A stretch of DNA of 64,000 nucleotides, from assembly GCA_035388585.1 (NCBI GenBank), contig DAOOQE010000002.1, positions 1 through 64,000 of the forward strand. The letters are read 5' to 3'. The stretch is from CAG-492 sp035388585. Its GTDB lineage: Bacteria; Bacillota; Clostridia; TANB77; CAG-508. The notes below the pieces were generated by a model. It worked only from the letters and a program-made list of their open reading frames with translations. It ran no database searches and had not been told where the DNA came from. Positions 8,876 through 18,019 of the stretch are shown in pieces; positions within the stretch are counted from its first letter, which is position 1, and each line of letters opens with the position of its first letter. The position numbers and the translations under genes are program-made.

Positions 8876-9511
8876 TTAAATTCCTCCAATTTCTTTAATG
8901 TCTTGATATGTTTCAATATATCCATCAGCGCCTATTTTTTTATACATATTTTCTTCTGTTTTAAATGCACTTCCAGAAGCATATATTTTAATACTATTTC
9001 TAACCTTTTCTTTTATTGAATCAACATATTTTTTTGCTGAAACAATATTATAATAATCTGTAACATCTATTATTACATACTTAGGAATTATATAATCAAT
9101 AACAGATAAAAAATCAGATTTTGGTGTATTACTTCCGACAAATATTGATTCATAACCTTCTATAGAAAACAAATCTGTTATCATTCTTGCCTCTAAATCA
9201 TAATATTCTTCTTCAGGGCATAAAACCACTACTTTTTCATTTTTTGTAGATTTTTTTTGTTCAACAACATATGTATAACAAAACTCTATTACAGTTCTTA
9301 CAATTCCACTTCTAATATGCTCTTGCCATGTACATATATTTTTTTCACTTAATTTACATTCAATTTTATTAATAGATGGAGTTATTATTTTTTCATATAA
9401 TTCAACAACATCAACAACTTTTTCATCTAGTAATTTTTTTACAAATTTAATACATTCATACCTGTCCTCTTTTTCTAAAAGCTCTATAAACTTATTATAA
9501 TAATTCTCCAT
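8876..9511 (-). CDS. Cobalamin-binding-like regulator without the axial histidine
   Basis: The 211-residue protein looks like a stand-alone B12-binding module. Residues about 1-85 form a helical bundle resembling B12-binding domain 2, including TWQEHIRSG (W62, E64, H65) as in CarH-type photoreceptors. Residues about 93-211 resemble the Rossmann-like B12-binding domain (VVVLCPEE, FVGSNTP, YASGSAF). The usual D/E-x-H-x-x-G loop reads EEEYYDLEA, so the cobalt-ligating histidine is replaced by tyrosine. There is no MerR DNA-binding domain. It heads the ABC exporter unit and may regulate or sense for it. A ligand other than cobalamin, or none, is likely. No Shine-Dalgarno precedes its ATG; an overlapping small frame (9495-9557) does have one. 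Confidence 0.7.
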   Translation of the reverse strand: MENYYNKFIELLEKEDRYECIKFVKKLLDEKVVDVVELYEKIITPSINKIECKLSEKNICTWQEHIRSGIVRTVIEFCYTYVVEQKKSTKNEKVVVLCPEEEYYDLEARMITDLFSIEGYESIFVGSNTPKSDFLSVIDYIIPKYVIIDVTDYYNIVSAKKYVDSIKEKVRNSIKIYASGSAFKTEENMYKKIGADGYIETYQDIKEIGGI

Positions 9512-9557
9512 TTATTTCATTGTAAGATTTTCTATATCTAGAAATATCTAGAATCAT
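9495..9557 (-). CDS. Possible 20-residue leader peptide
   Basis: An ATG at 9557 follows AAGGAGAGT, the best Shine-Dalgarno in the area. It opens a 20-codon frame (begins MILDISRYRKSY) that stops at 9495-9497, 17 nt inside the next gene. The next gene has no clear site of its own, so its translation could be coupled to this frame. The coding claim is weak. Confidence 0.3.
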   Translation of the reverse strand: MILDISRYRKSYNEINGELL

Positions 9558-9607
9558 ACTCTCCTTGTAAGATTTTCAATATCCAGATATATAGAATCAT
9601 ACTCTCC
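9520..9607. repeat. Direct repeat of 45/43 bp upstream of the B12-like gene
   Basis: TTGTAAGATTTTC to ATCATACTCTCC occurs at 9520-9564 and again at 9565-9607 with a few changes. On the minus strand each copy carries a GGAGAGTATG ribosome-binding-site/start combination, so the site was duplicated. Confidence 0.85.
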
Positions 9608-9679
9608 TTATTTAAAATATTTAGGTTTTATAGAAATACCCATAAACTATTCTATTTCCTACCAATACTAATTGTACAA

Positions 9680-10402
9680 CTACTTTTTCTCTATATTAAT
9701 TGTATAACTACTACTTCCTCTATAATTATTTTTTTCATCAAAATCATCATTACCATTATAGGTAAATACAGTTAATTCGATGTCAGATATTATTTTTTCT
9801 ATTTTGCTTCCAGCAGTAAGTTTTATTGAAGCAAGAATTGTATTTTCATTATACTCCTCTTCAGTAACATGGCTATACCATTGTCCAATCTTTTTTTGAG
9901 GTCCATTATATAAATAGGTTTCTAAATATTCATATAAATATTGAGTATCTTTTGGAGATAAAATTGTTTTTTCTAAAATTTCTCCACCTTCTATTTCAAA
10001 TTTAATTTTATATCCTATTTTATAATTTGAAGGATTTTCGAATTTATTATAATATTCATAAAAAACATTTTGCAAATATCCATTACTTACATTTTCTTGT
10101 GTAGTAAATAATGTTGTAAAAGTTTCAATATCTTTCTTTTTTACCCAATTATTTTTATATTGTTTAACAATTTGTCTTTTAGAATCAACTGTAGTATACA
10201 ATCCAACCTTTACAGGGTTATCATCAATATAATTATTTTTAGAATCCTTATTATTATTCGAATCATTATTTTGAATTTGCTCGTTTTGATTTTTTTGTTC
10301 ATTCTTTTCCCCATTATTTTTTATTTTAGAATTATTTATAATTGCAAATAATACTAAAATCAATAATGAACATGTTAAAAATATTATTACTAGTTTCTTC
10401 AT
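9680..10402 (-). CDS. Secreted or membrane-anchored protein of unknown function
   Basis: I do not recognise a family. The 240-residue product starts MKKLVIIFLTCSLLILVLFA, an N-terminal signal or anchor segment with a Cys at position 11 that is not followed by a standard lipobox end. About 45 residues rich in N, K and Q follow. The rest is a presumably folded extracytoplasmic domain with many aromatics (YKIGYKIKFEIEGGEILEK, LYEYLETYLYNGPQKKIGQW). The start has AGGAG a few bases upstream. It lies downstream of the small coiled-coil protein and the C39-like peptidase on the same strand, about 210 bp away, and may belong with them. Confidence 0.75.
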   Translation of the reverse strand: MKKLVIIFLTCSLLILVLFAIINNSKIKNNGEKNEQKNQNEQIQNNDSNNNKDSKNNYIDDNPVKVGLYTTVDSKRQIVKQYKNNWVKKKDIETFTTLFTTQENVSNGYLQNVFYEYYNKFENPSNYKIGYKIKFEIEGGEILEKTILSPKDTQYLYEYLETYLYNGPQKKIGQWYSHVTEEEYNENTILASIKLTAGSKIEKIISDIELTVFTYNGNDDFDEKNNYRGSSSYTINIEKK

Positions 10403-10490
10403 ATTAACTCCTCCACTATGTATTAATTATAAAGGTTTAACAAAATGTTTTAAGCTATATTTTTGATATATCTAAAATATAATAACTTAT

Positions 10491-10643
10491 CATTTACTTT
10501 TTTAATTAACAAATTTATATTTTTGTTTGACTAATTTATACTTTTATTTAAGTAATTTATACTTTTAATTAACCAATTTATATTTTCGTTTGACTAATTT
10601 ATACTTTTCTTTAACTAGTTTATACTTTCGTTTGAGTAATTTA
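10491..10643. repeat. Tandem repeat, 21-bp period, about seven copies
   Basis: Units such as AATTTATACTTTTATTTAAGT recur every 21 bp with drift. On the minus strand the first unit forms the last codons of the 10615-10932 gene (NYSNES). 21 bp is seven codons, so the array looks like decayed coding repeats or a noncoding repeat that captured the stop codon. Confidence 0.85.
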
Positions 10644-10932
10644 TTTCATCTTTAATTTCGTTAAACAAAATGTTTTTTTCGCTTATCAAATCTTTTAATT
10701 CAGTACCTTTTTTTGCATTTAAAATCTCATTTCTTGTTTTTTCAGTAAGTTCTTCCTTTTTCACTTTAAGATTTGTGTATTTTTTCTCGTTTTTTTCTAA
10801 ATTAATAATTTCATTATTTAAGTATGATATCTGATTTTCACATTTTTTTATTTCATTATTTTGAAAAACTATTGCTGAAAGTATCATAATTACAATTATT
10901 ACAACAATTACTATATACATTTTAATTTTCAT
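10615..10932 (-). CDS. Small membrane-anchored coiled-coil protein
   Basis: The product begins MKIKMYIVIVVIIVIMILSAI, a single membrane anchor, followed by about 75 residues of charged helical sequence (ENQISYLNNEIINLEKNEKK and onward) that looks like a coiled coil. It has 105 residues from the ATG at 10932. A longer frame reaching 11043 overlaps the upstream gene and is unlikely. The start overlaps the end of the C39-like peptidase gene by 11 nt, suggesting coupling. Its last residues come from the 21-bp repeat array. I recognise no family; a septum- or wall-associated scaffold is conceivable but unsupported. Confidence 0.6.
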   Translation of the reverse strand: MKIKMYIVIVVIIVIMILSAIVFQNNEIKKCENQISYLNNEIINLEKNEKKYTNLKVKKEELTEKTRNEILNAKKGTELKDLISEKNILFNEIKDEINYSNESIN

Positions 10933-11737
10933 AATATATCGCTCTCTTTCCTTGAAAATCATATACTTTTTCAAATTGATTTCTATCATATGCTCTTGAT
11001 GTACCACTATCAGGATCTGAAGTATAAATATGTGTATCATCATACCCTGTAATTACTAAACTATGGAAATCTCTTGGCCAATTAACTTTTAAACCAGTTT
11101 TTTCATCAATCCAAGATGTTGCATAATATGCTGCTTTTACATTCATCGAAACCCAAACCTGAACTGGATTTCCTGAATCTATAACTTTTAAAACTGTATT
11201 TAAGTCTGTACCTTTAGCGTTTTTCATCCCAGATTTAAATTTTTCTGCAACATCCAATATTGGACCTTCATAAACACCATATCCATAAGTTTTTGTAGGA
11301 TCTCCTAAAAAACCTCTTTCTGGGTTTCCTCCATATCTTACTCCTGCTCTATAATATGGTCTTTCCTCTCTTGCTAAATTATTAATTATTTTAAATCCAT
11401 CAACATCAACACCATAATATTTTAAAACAGATAGTAATGCGATTGATTCACATCCTGTAGGAAATTCAGGAAATTGATCTATTATAGGAACATTTGATAA
11501 ATAAACAAAATTTGTTTTATCATCTTTCATAATACCTGATTTAGCAAATTTTTCTAAATCATTTTTTAAATAGTTTACTTTCTCATTTTGTGCATTATAT
11601 TTAACTTCAATTTCTTTTAATTGTATGTCTTTTAGATTCTGTTTTTCATTTGTTTTAATTAAAACAAAAAGAAGAATAAACAATAAAAGAACAATAGAAA
11701 TTAATACTATTTTATTTATCATACTTTCTTTTTTCAA
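10922..11737 (-). CDS. Membrane-anchored C39-like cysteine peptidase (peptidase_C39_2)
   Basis: The product has an N-terminal membrane anchor (MINKIVLISIVLLLFILLFV), a short helical linker and a C39-like papain-fold domain. The catalytic Cys is in EFPTGCESIALLSVLKYYGV, the His in FHSLVITGYDD and a probable Asp in YTSDPDSG. The family includes YvpB-like exported enzymes whose substrates are mostly unknown. The frame opens at a TTG at 11854 without a ribosome-binding site. I choose the TTG at 11737, which has GGAGG eight bases upstream, giving 271 residues. The sequence before it repeats the same GAGGAAATAGTTTTG pattern, so the start region seems duplicated. The active site looks intact. Confidence 0.82.
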   Translation of the reverse strand: MKKESMINKIVLISIVLLLFILLFVLIKTNEKQNLKDIQLKEIEVKYNAQNEKVNYLKNDLEKFAKSGIMKDDKTNFVYLSNVPIIDQFPEFPTGCESIALLSVLKYYGVDVDGFKIINNLAREERPYYRAGVRYGGNPERGFLGDPTKTYGYGVYEGPILDVAEKFKSGMKNAKGTDLNTVLKVIDSGNPVQVWVSMNVKAAYYATSWIDEKTGLKVNWPRDFHSLVITGYDDTHIYTSDPDSGTSRAYDRNQFEKVYDFQGKRAIYYEN

Positions 11738-11904
11738 AACTATTTCCTCCCTATTTTTCAAAACTATTTTTTCTTCTTTTTTAAATAGCAACTCTTTTTT
11801 CTCAAATATATTCCTTAACTTTATTTCCAAGATATTTTCGATTTCATGTTTCAATTTTTTCGTATTAATCTAATTTCATTTTTTTCTTATTCCTCCGAAA
11901 ATTA

Positions 11905-13731
11905 TTACTTAAAATATACTTTATACCATATCAAGAATACATATATTGTGTAAAGCTTTCTTCCATTATTTATTAATTTATTATAATGATCATCCAATAA
12001 TTTGTTAATTTTTTCTTTTTCAAAAAATTCCGAAACAAATTCTTCATTAAATATTTGCTTGACTTTTTTATAATACTTATCTTCTCTAATCCACATAGAA
12101 AATGGAACAGGAAAACCTAATTTTCTTCTTTTTGCCCATTCTTCAGGTATTTTTTTTATTGCTACATCTCTAAATACCTTTTTAGTTTCATTATTTTTTA
12201 TAAAATATTTTGTTGGTATTTTTGAAGCTAAATTCCATACTTCTTTATCTAGAAGTGGTACTCTTAATTCTATAGAGTTTGCCATACTCATTTTATCTGC
12301 CTTTAATAAAATATCTCTTGGCAGCCAAAAATTTAAATTAATGTACATCATTTGTGTTATTTCATCTTTATCTTTTACTTCTTCATAATATGGCTTTATA
12401 ATATCTGTATATTTTTTTCCAGTTTTACAATCTTTTGACAATAATTCTGTTGCATCCTTATCATCCATAATAAATGCATTACCAATAAACCTTTCACACA
12501 AAGGCTTTCCATATTCTAGTATAATAGTTTGTCCTTTAAATTTTTTCTTATTAGCAACTAAATCAGCCATTTTTTTTCTAAATTTCAATGGTAATTTTGA
12601 ATATATCCTAACAAATTTATTAACATTTAATTCATTATATCCACCAAACATTTCATCAGCGCCTTCACCTGACAAAACAACTTTTACATAATCTTTAGTT
12701 AATCTAGATAAAAAATATAATGGTACTGTTGAAAGATTCGCATGTGGTTCATCTGTATGATATTGAACTTTTGGTAATATATCAAAAAATTCATCACCTG
12801 TAATCAATTTATTATAGTTTTCTGTTTCAAAAATTTTTGATAAATCTTTCGCAAATCCTGATTCATCAAATCCTGTTTTATCAAACCCTACTGTAAAAGT
12901 TTTATCTGGTTTTGCGACACTAACCACATATGATGAATCAACTCCACCAGAAAGATATGAACCAACCTCAACATCGCTTATTTGGTGGTATTTTATTGAA
13001 TCTTCTAATGTTTTTTCAACTTGATTCATATAATTTTCATATGTATCTTCTTTTTGATTAAATTCAATTTTGTAATATTGATTTATTTCTATATCCCCAT
13101 TTTTATATTTTATATAACTACCTGGTTTTAGCTTAAATGTATTTTGAAAAAACGTTTCATCAAGAACAGAATATTGAAAAGTTAAATATGGTTTTAGAGC
13201 TTGTTTATTTACTTTTTTTACAAAACCAGGATGTTCAATAAAGCTTTTAATTTCAGATCCAAACATAAATGTTTTATCATCTTTGTAATAATAAAATGGT
13301 TTTATTCCAAATATATCTCTTACTCCTATTATTTCATCTTTCACAATATCATATATAACAAATGCATACATTCCTCTTAATAAATCAAATAATTTTGTAT
13401 TATATTCTTCATATCCATGCACAAGAATTTCTGTGTCTGAATTAGTTTTAAATATATGACCTTTTTCTTCTAATTCCTTTTTTATTTCCTGATAATTATA
13501 AATTTCTCCATTAAAAACAACTACAATCGTTTTATCTTCATTAAACATTGGTTGTGTTCCATTACTTAAATCTATAATTGATAATCTTCTATGACCTAAT
13601 GCAATTTTTTCATCAACATAGTAGCCTTCTTGATCTGGTCCTCTATGTATTATTTTATCTGCCATAAGTTTTATATATTTATTTTTTTCTTGTTTTGACA
13701 ATTCATCTGAAAAACCAACAAATCCACACAT
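11905..13731 (-). CDS. asnB: Asparagine synthetase (glutamine-hydrolysing), copy 1
   Basis: AsnB makes asparagine from aspartate, ATP and glutamine in the cytoplasm. The 608-residue product keeps the class-II glutaminase nucleophile Cys2 (MCGFVGF), RGPDQEGY, GEIYNYQEI and NSDTEILVHGYEE. The synthetase domain has the PP-loop SYLSGGVDSSYV, SGEGADEMFGGY and the adenylate-site stretch RVPLLDKEVW. Length and motifs are complete. A Shine-Dalgarno AGGAG lies upstream of the ATG. A second, related gene lies immediately upstream (13958-15793), separated by three copies of a 56-bp repeat. Two such genes suggest either different regulation or use of one in amidating a secondary substrate. Confidence 0.95.
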   Translation of the reverse strand: MCGFVGFSDELSKQEKNKYIKLMADKIIHRGPDQEGYYVDEKIALGHRRLSIIDLSNGTQPMFNEDKTIVVVFNGEIYNYQEIKKELEEKGHIFKTNSDTEILVHGYEEYNTKLFDLLRGMYAFVIYDIVKDEIIGVRDIFGIKPFYYYKDDKTFMFGSEIKSFIEHPGFVKKVNKQALKPYLTFQYSVLDETFFQNTFKLKPGSYIKYKNGDIEINQYYKIEFNQKEDTYENYMNQVEKTLEDSIKYHQISDVEVGSYLSGGVDSSYVVSVAKPDKTFTVGFDKTGFDESGFAKDLSKIFETENYNKLITGDEFFDILPKVQYHTDEPHANLSTVPLYFLSRLTKDYVKVVLSGEGADEMFGGYNELNVNKFVRIYSKLPLKFRKKMADLVANKKKFKGQTIILEYGKPLCERFIGNAFIMDDKDATELLSKDCKTGKKYTDIIKPYYEEVKDKDEITQMMYINLNFWLPRDILLKADKMSMANSIELRVPLLDKEVWNLASKIPTKYFIKNNETKKVFRDVAIKKIPEEWAKRRKLGFPVPFSMWIREDKYYKKVKQIFNEEFVSEFFEKEKINKLLDDHYNKLINNGRKLYTIYVFLIWYKVYFK

Positions 13732-13764
13732 ACTAATATTATCTCCTCTCTTACTTTAATTAAA

Positions 13765-13932
13765 TTTATAAAATCTAATTATTAAAAACATAACATACTT
13801 TTAAACAATTAAAAAAATTATTTATAAAATCTAATTATTAAAAACATAACATACTTTTAAACAATTATAAAATTTTTTTATAGAATCTAATTATTAAAAA
13901 CATAACATATTTTAGACAATTAAAAAACTTTA
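13765..13932. repeat. Three 56-bp tandem repeats between the two asnB genes
   Basis: Copies start at about 13765, 13821 and 13877. Each begins with TTTATA, then (A/G)AATCTAATTATTAAAAACA and TAACATA, then a T-rich stretch and ACAATTA. The first two copies are nearly identical and the third has drifted. No hairpin or promoter stands out. Confidence 0.92.
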
Positions 13933-13957
13933 AAATCAAATATAACTTGATATTAGA

Positions 13958-15793
13958 CTAATTAAAAAATTGTTTGTACCAAATTAAAAACACATAAATA
14001 GTCCAAATTTTTCTGCTATTATCTTTTTTAAATTTATAATGTTCATCTAATAATTTAAGTATTTCCTGTTCATTAAAAAATTTTTTAGAATTTTCTGTTT
14101 GAAATTCCTCTTTAACCTTATTATAATATTTTTCTTCTTTTAACCACTCTCTAGTAGGAACTGGAAATCCAAGTTTTGCTCTTGAAGCAACTTCCTCAGG
14201 AATATTTTTCATAGCTGCCTTTCTCATTGCCATTTTTGTTGTCCAATCTGCTGTAACTTTATATTTTAAAGGCAATGTAGATGCTACTTTCCAAACTTCT
14301 TTATCAAGAAATGGAACTCTTAATTCTAATGAATTTGCCATACTCATCCTATCAGCCTTTAATAATATATCTCCAACCATCCAAAGATTCATGTCTACAT
14401 TTTGCATTTTAACAATATCATCTTTTTCTTTTACTTCATCATAATATTTTTTAGTTATATCCTGAGGTTTAACCATATTTTCTGTGTTTTTTAATATTTT
14501 ACGTTTTTCCTTATCTGTAAAAAGATTTGCATTTCCTATAAATCTCTCTTCAACTTTTTTACTGGCTCTTGCTATATAATTTTTTCCTTTAAACTCATAT
14601 GGTATAATTTTACAAATTGTATTTAAAACCTTCCATACTGGTATAGGTATTTTCATTTTGTTTAAACTAAATGGTTCATGATATATTCTATAACCCCCAA
14701 ACAATTCATCTGCACCTTCTCCTGACAAAACAACTTTTACATGCTTACTAGCAATATTGCATACAAAATATAAAGCTATACAAGATGGATCTGCATGAGG
14801 CTGATCCATATAATATTGAACTTTTGGAACTGCGTCCCAAAATTCTTCATCTGTTATTTTTTTAGAATAATGATCTTGATTAATCATTTTCGCAAATTCT
14901 TGTGCATATGTTATTTCGTTATAATTATGTTTTTCATTGCCATGATCAAACCCGACTGTAAAACTTTTTTGTCCTTTAAATTGTGATGCTACATAACTTG
15001 AATCAACTCCACTTGATAAAAAACAACCAACCTCAACATCACTTATTTTATGTGCTTCAACTGAATCCTTAAAAATTTCATTGATTTTATTTACAGCATT
15101 TTCTAAATCTAATGTTTTATCTTCATTAAATTGAATATTCCAATATTTTGTTATTTCAATATTACCATCTTTAAATTTCAAAAAATGCGCTGGTGGTAAA
15201 CAGTTAATTCCTTTAAAAAAGGTTTCATTTGGAACACTATATTGAAATGATAAATAATTCTGTAATGCTTGTATATTTAATTCTTTTTTTATATCTGGAT
15301 GTTCTAATATGCATTTTATTTCTGATGCAAAAATCAAATTACCGTTTGAATTAGAATAATACAATGGTTTTATTCCAAAAAAATCCCTCGCAATAAATAA
15401 CTCCTTTGTGTTTAAATTATAAATTGAAAATGCAAACATACCTCTTAATTCACCAAGAATTTTTTCTCCAAAATGTTCATATCCGTGTAATATAACTTCT
15501 GTATCTGAATTAGTCTTGAAAATATGTCCTAAATTTATTAATTTTTCTCTTATTTCATTATAATTATAAATTTCACCGTTAAAAATAATAACCATTGTTT
15601 TATCTTCATTGTAAATTGGTTGACTACCTTCTTCTAAATCTATAATACTAAGCCTTCTAAACCCTAGTGAAATATTATTATCACAATGAAATCCACTGCT
15701 ATCAGGCCCTCTATAAATAATTTTATCACTCATATTTTTTATAATATCTTCTTTATTTTCTTTACTTCCTGTAAATCCTACAAGACCACACAT
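13958..15793 (-). CDS. asnB: Asparagine synthetase (glutamine-hydrolysing), copy 2
   Basis: The 611-residue paralogue of the neighbouring gene is also complete. It has Cys2 (MCGLVGFTG), RGPDSSGFH, GEIYNYNEI, the PP-loop CFLSSGVDSSYV, SGEGADELFGGY and RVPFLDKEVW. The two products are clearly similar along their whole length but not recent duplicates. The ATG at 15793 is preceded by AAAGGAA. Both genes are on the same strand and likely cotranscribed. The 306 bp upstream (15794-16099) hold no gene; they are AT-rich sequence containing the hairpin at 16051-16092. Confidence 0.95.
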   Translation of the reverse strand: MCGLVGFTGSKENKEDIIKNMSDKIIYRGPDSSGFHCDNNISLGFRRLSIIDLEEGSQPIYNEDKTMVIIFNGEIYNYNEIREKLINLGHIFKTNSDTEVILHGYEHFGEKILGELRGMFAFSIYNLNTKELFIARDFFGIKPLYYSNSNGNLIFASEIKCILEHPDIKKELNIQALQNYLSFQYSVPNETFFKGINCLPPAHFLKFKDGNIEITKYWNIQFNEDKTLDLENAVNKINEIFKDSVEAHKISDVEVGCFLSSGVDSSYVASQFKGQKSFTVGFDHGNEKHNYNEITYAQEFAKMINQDHYSKKITDEEFWDAVPKVQYYMDQPHADPSCIALYFVCNIASKHVKVVLSGEGADELFGGYRIYHEPFSLNKMKIPIPVWKVLNTICKIIPYEFKGKNYIARASKKVEERFIGNANLFTDKEKRKILKNTENMVKPQDITKKYYDEVKEKDDIVKMQNVDMNLWMVGDILLKADRMSMANSLELRVPFLDKEVWKVASTLPLKYKVTADWTTKMAMRKAAMKNIPEEVASRAKLGFPVPTREWLKEEKYYNKVKEEFQTENSKKFFNEQEILKLLDEHYKFKKDNSRKIWTIYVFLIWYKQFFN

Positions 15794-16048
15794 TTTGTTT
15801 TTCCTTTCATTATTACTATGATTAAATTTACTAAAAACTCAAATTTAATAAATAATATTACTTTAATATTTCTTAAGTTTTCGCGAATTTAGTATATCAT
15901 TAACTTGATTATTATTAAAGTTTTTTTTCAAATTAATGAAATTTGTTTCAAAAATTATACAACTTGCAGTTATCTTGCAGAATTGCATTATTTAACAAGA
16001 TGTATATATTTATTTTATGAATAAATATGATTGTATTATTCTAAACTT

Positions 16049-16093
16049 AAAAAGATATATATATTTATTTTGTATTAAATATATATATCTTTA
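16049..16093 (-). terminator. Hairpin terminator after the ABC exporter pair
   Basis: A perfect 17-bp stem (16051-16067 with 16076-16092, AT-rich) has an 8-nt loop and only a short T run on the minus side. It sits just downstream of the 16100-18019 stop. Confidence 0.6.
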
Positions 16094-16099
16094 TAATTA

Positions 16100-18019
16100 T
16101 TATTCTAATTCGAAGGCTCCTGTATATAACATATAATATTCGCCTTTATTTTTTAATAAGCTCTCATGATCTCCTCTTTCAATAATTTTACCATTACTCA
16201 TAACCAATATAGCTTCAGAATTTCTTACAGTAGATAATCTATGTGCAATTACAAATACTGTTCTCCCTTCCATCAATTTATCCATTCCATCTTGAACAAT
16301 CTTTTCTGTTCTTGTATCAATACTAGAAGTTGCTTCATCCAATATCATAACTGGTGGATTATTGAGTGCTGCTCTTGCTATTGATAATAATTGTCTTTGA
16401 CCCTGAGAAAGACTTGAACCATTTCCATTAATAACAGTATCATATCCTTGTGGTAACATAGAAATAAAATCATGTGCATTTGCAATTTTTGCTGCTTCAA
16501 TTATTTCTTCATCAGAAGCATTTTCTTTTCCATACTTTATATTATCTTTTACAGTTCCTGTAAATAAATTAGTATCTTGCAAAACCATACCTAATGAACG
16601 TCTCAAATCATCTTTTTTTATATTTTTTATATCAATTCCGTCATAAGTTATTAATCCATCATTAATTTCATAAAAACGATTAACTAAATTTGTTATTGTT
16701 GTTTTACCTGCACCTGTTGCTCCAACAAAAGCAATTTTTTGTCCTGGCTTTGCATATAAAGATATATCATGTAAAATCTCTTTTTCTCCATAACCAAAAA
16801 CAACATTTTTAAATTCAACATGGCCTCGTAATTCTAATAATTCACCTTGTTTTGTCTTCCATGCCCAATTATTTGTATTTTCTTTTGTTTCAAATATACC
16901 ACCATTTTTATCCTTTTTGCAATTAATCAATACAACTGTTCCATTATCTTCCTCAGGTTTTGAATCAATTAATTCAAAAATTCTTGTTGCTCCCGCAATT
17001 GCCATTACAATAGAATTTAATTGATTTAATATTTGAGTAATTGGTTGATTAAAACTTCTCGTTAAAGCTAAAAATGATACTAATGTACCTATTGTAATAC
17101 CTGCACCAAAATTAATAGCAATTATTCCACCAACTATAGCAACTAAAACATATTCTAAATTTCCTAAACTACCACATATTGGCATCAATATATTAACAAA
17201 CTTGTTTGCCTTATAATTATTTTCAAACAATTCATCATTTAATTTGTTAAAATCCTTAATAGATTCTTCTTCATGTGTAAAAACCTTTATAACCTTACTT
17301 CCATTTATCATTTCTTCCACAAATCCATTAACAGTCCCAATAGAATTTTGTAGATTCATAAAATATTTTGCACTTTTACCTGCTATTGTTTTTGTTATAT
17401 AAATTATAAATATTGTAATTATCAATACAAAAATTGTTAATGGAATATTAATAAAAAACATAGCGATTAATACAAACAATACAGATGTAATACTACTAAT
17501 TAACTGTGGCAAACTCTGTGAAAACATCTGTGCTAAAGAATCAGTATCATTAGTATATCTACTCATTATATCCCCTGTGGAATTTCTATCAAAATAATCT
17601 ATTGGTAATTTTTCCATTTTATCAAACATTTCATCTCTAATATCTTTTTGAACACTTTGAGAAATAACTGACATTAATCTATTATATAATAATCCTGAAA
17701 TTATTCCTACAATGTAAACACATGTCATTACTGATAGTGCTTTTAATAACCCTGAAAAATTAGGATTTAATACTCCTATTAGAGGTGTAATATAATCATC
17801 TATTAAACTCCTCAAAAAAACAGAACTAATTACAGTCGCAATTGTACTTAAACCAATAAGAATAACAACAATTATAAACTGTTTTCTGTATTTGCTAATA
17901 TATTTTAATAATCTTTTTAATGTTTTTATATTAATTTTTGAATCTTGTCTATTTTCTAAAGTGAAATTTTTATTGTTTTTTTTACTTATTTCATTTTTTA
18001 TATTTTTATTCTTATTCAC
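16100..18019 (-). CDS. ABC exporter half-transporter, consensus ATPase site subunit
   Basis: The 639-residue fused membrane/ATPase protein has a K/N-rich tail, six membrane segments (about 45-330) and a nucleotide-binding domain. That domain carries Walker A GATGAGKTT, signature LSQGQRQLLSIARAAL, Walker B VMILDEATSSID with the catalytic Glu, and the H-loop His in VIAHRLSTV. Between the membrane and ATPase domains is an insertion of about 45 residues (KKDKNGGIFETKENTNNW and onward), common in this subfamily. It overlaps the partner gene by 8 bp. Relatives such as TM288 pair with a degenerate partner to export drugs, peptides or lipids. The substrate here is unknown. Confidence 0.93.
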   Translation of the reverse strand: MNKNKNIKNEISKKNNKNFTLENRQDSKINIKTLKRLLKYISKYRKQFIIVVILIGLSTIATVISSVFLRSLIDDYITPLIGVLNPNFSGLLKALSVMTCVYIVGIISGLLYNRLMSVISQSVQKDIRDEMFDKMEKLPIDYFDRNSTGDIMSRYTNDTDSLAQMFSQSLPQLISSITSVLFVLIAMFFINIPLTIFVLIITIFIIYITKTIAGKSAKYFMNLQNSIGTVNGFVEEMINGSKVIKVFTHEEESIKDFNKLNDELFENNYKANKFVNILMPICGSLGNLEYVLVAIVGGIIAINFGAGITIGTLVSFLALTRSFNQPITQILNQLNSIVMAIAGATRIFELIDSKPEEDNGTVVLINCKKDKNGGIFETKENTNNWAWKTKQGELLELRGHVEFKNVVFGYGEKEILHDISLYAKPGQKIAFVGATGAGKTTITNLVNRFYEINDGLITYDGIDIKNIKKDDLRRSLGMVLQDTNLFTGTVKDNIKYGKENASDEEIIEAAKIANAHDFISMLPQGYDTVINGNGSSLSQGQRQLLSIARAALNNPPVMILDEATSSIDTRTEKIVQDGMDKLMEGRTVFVIAHRLSTVRNSEAILVMSNGKIIERGDHESLLKNKGEYYMLYTGAFELE

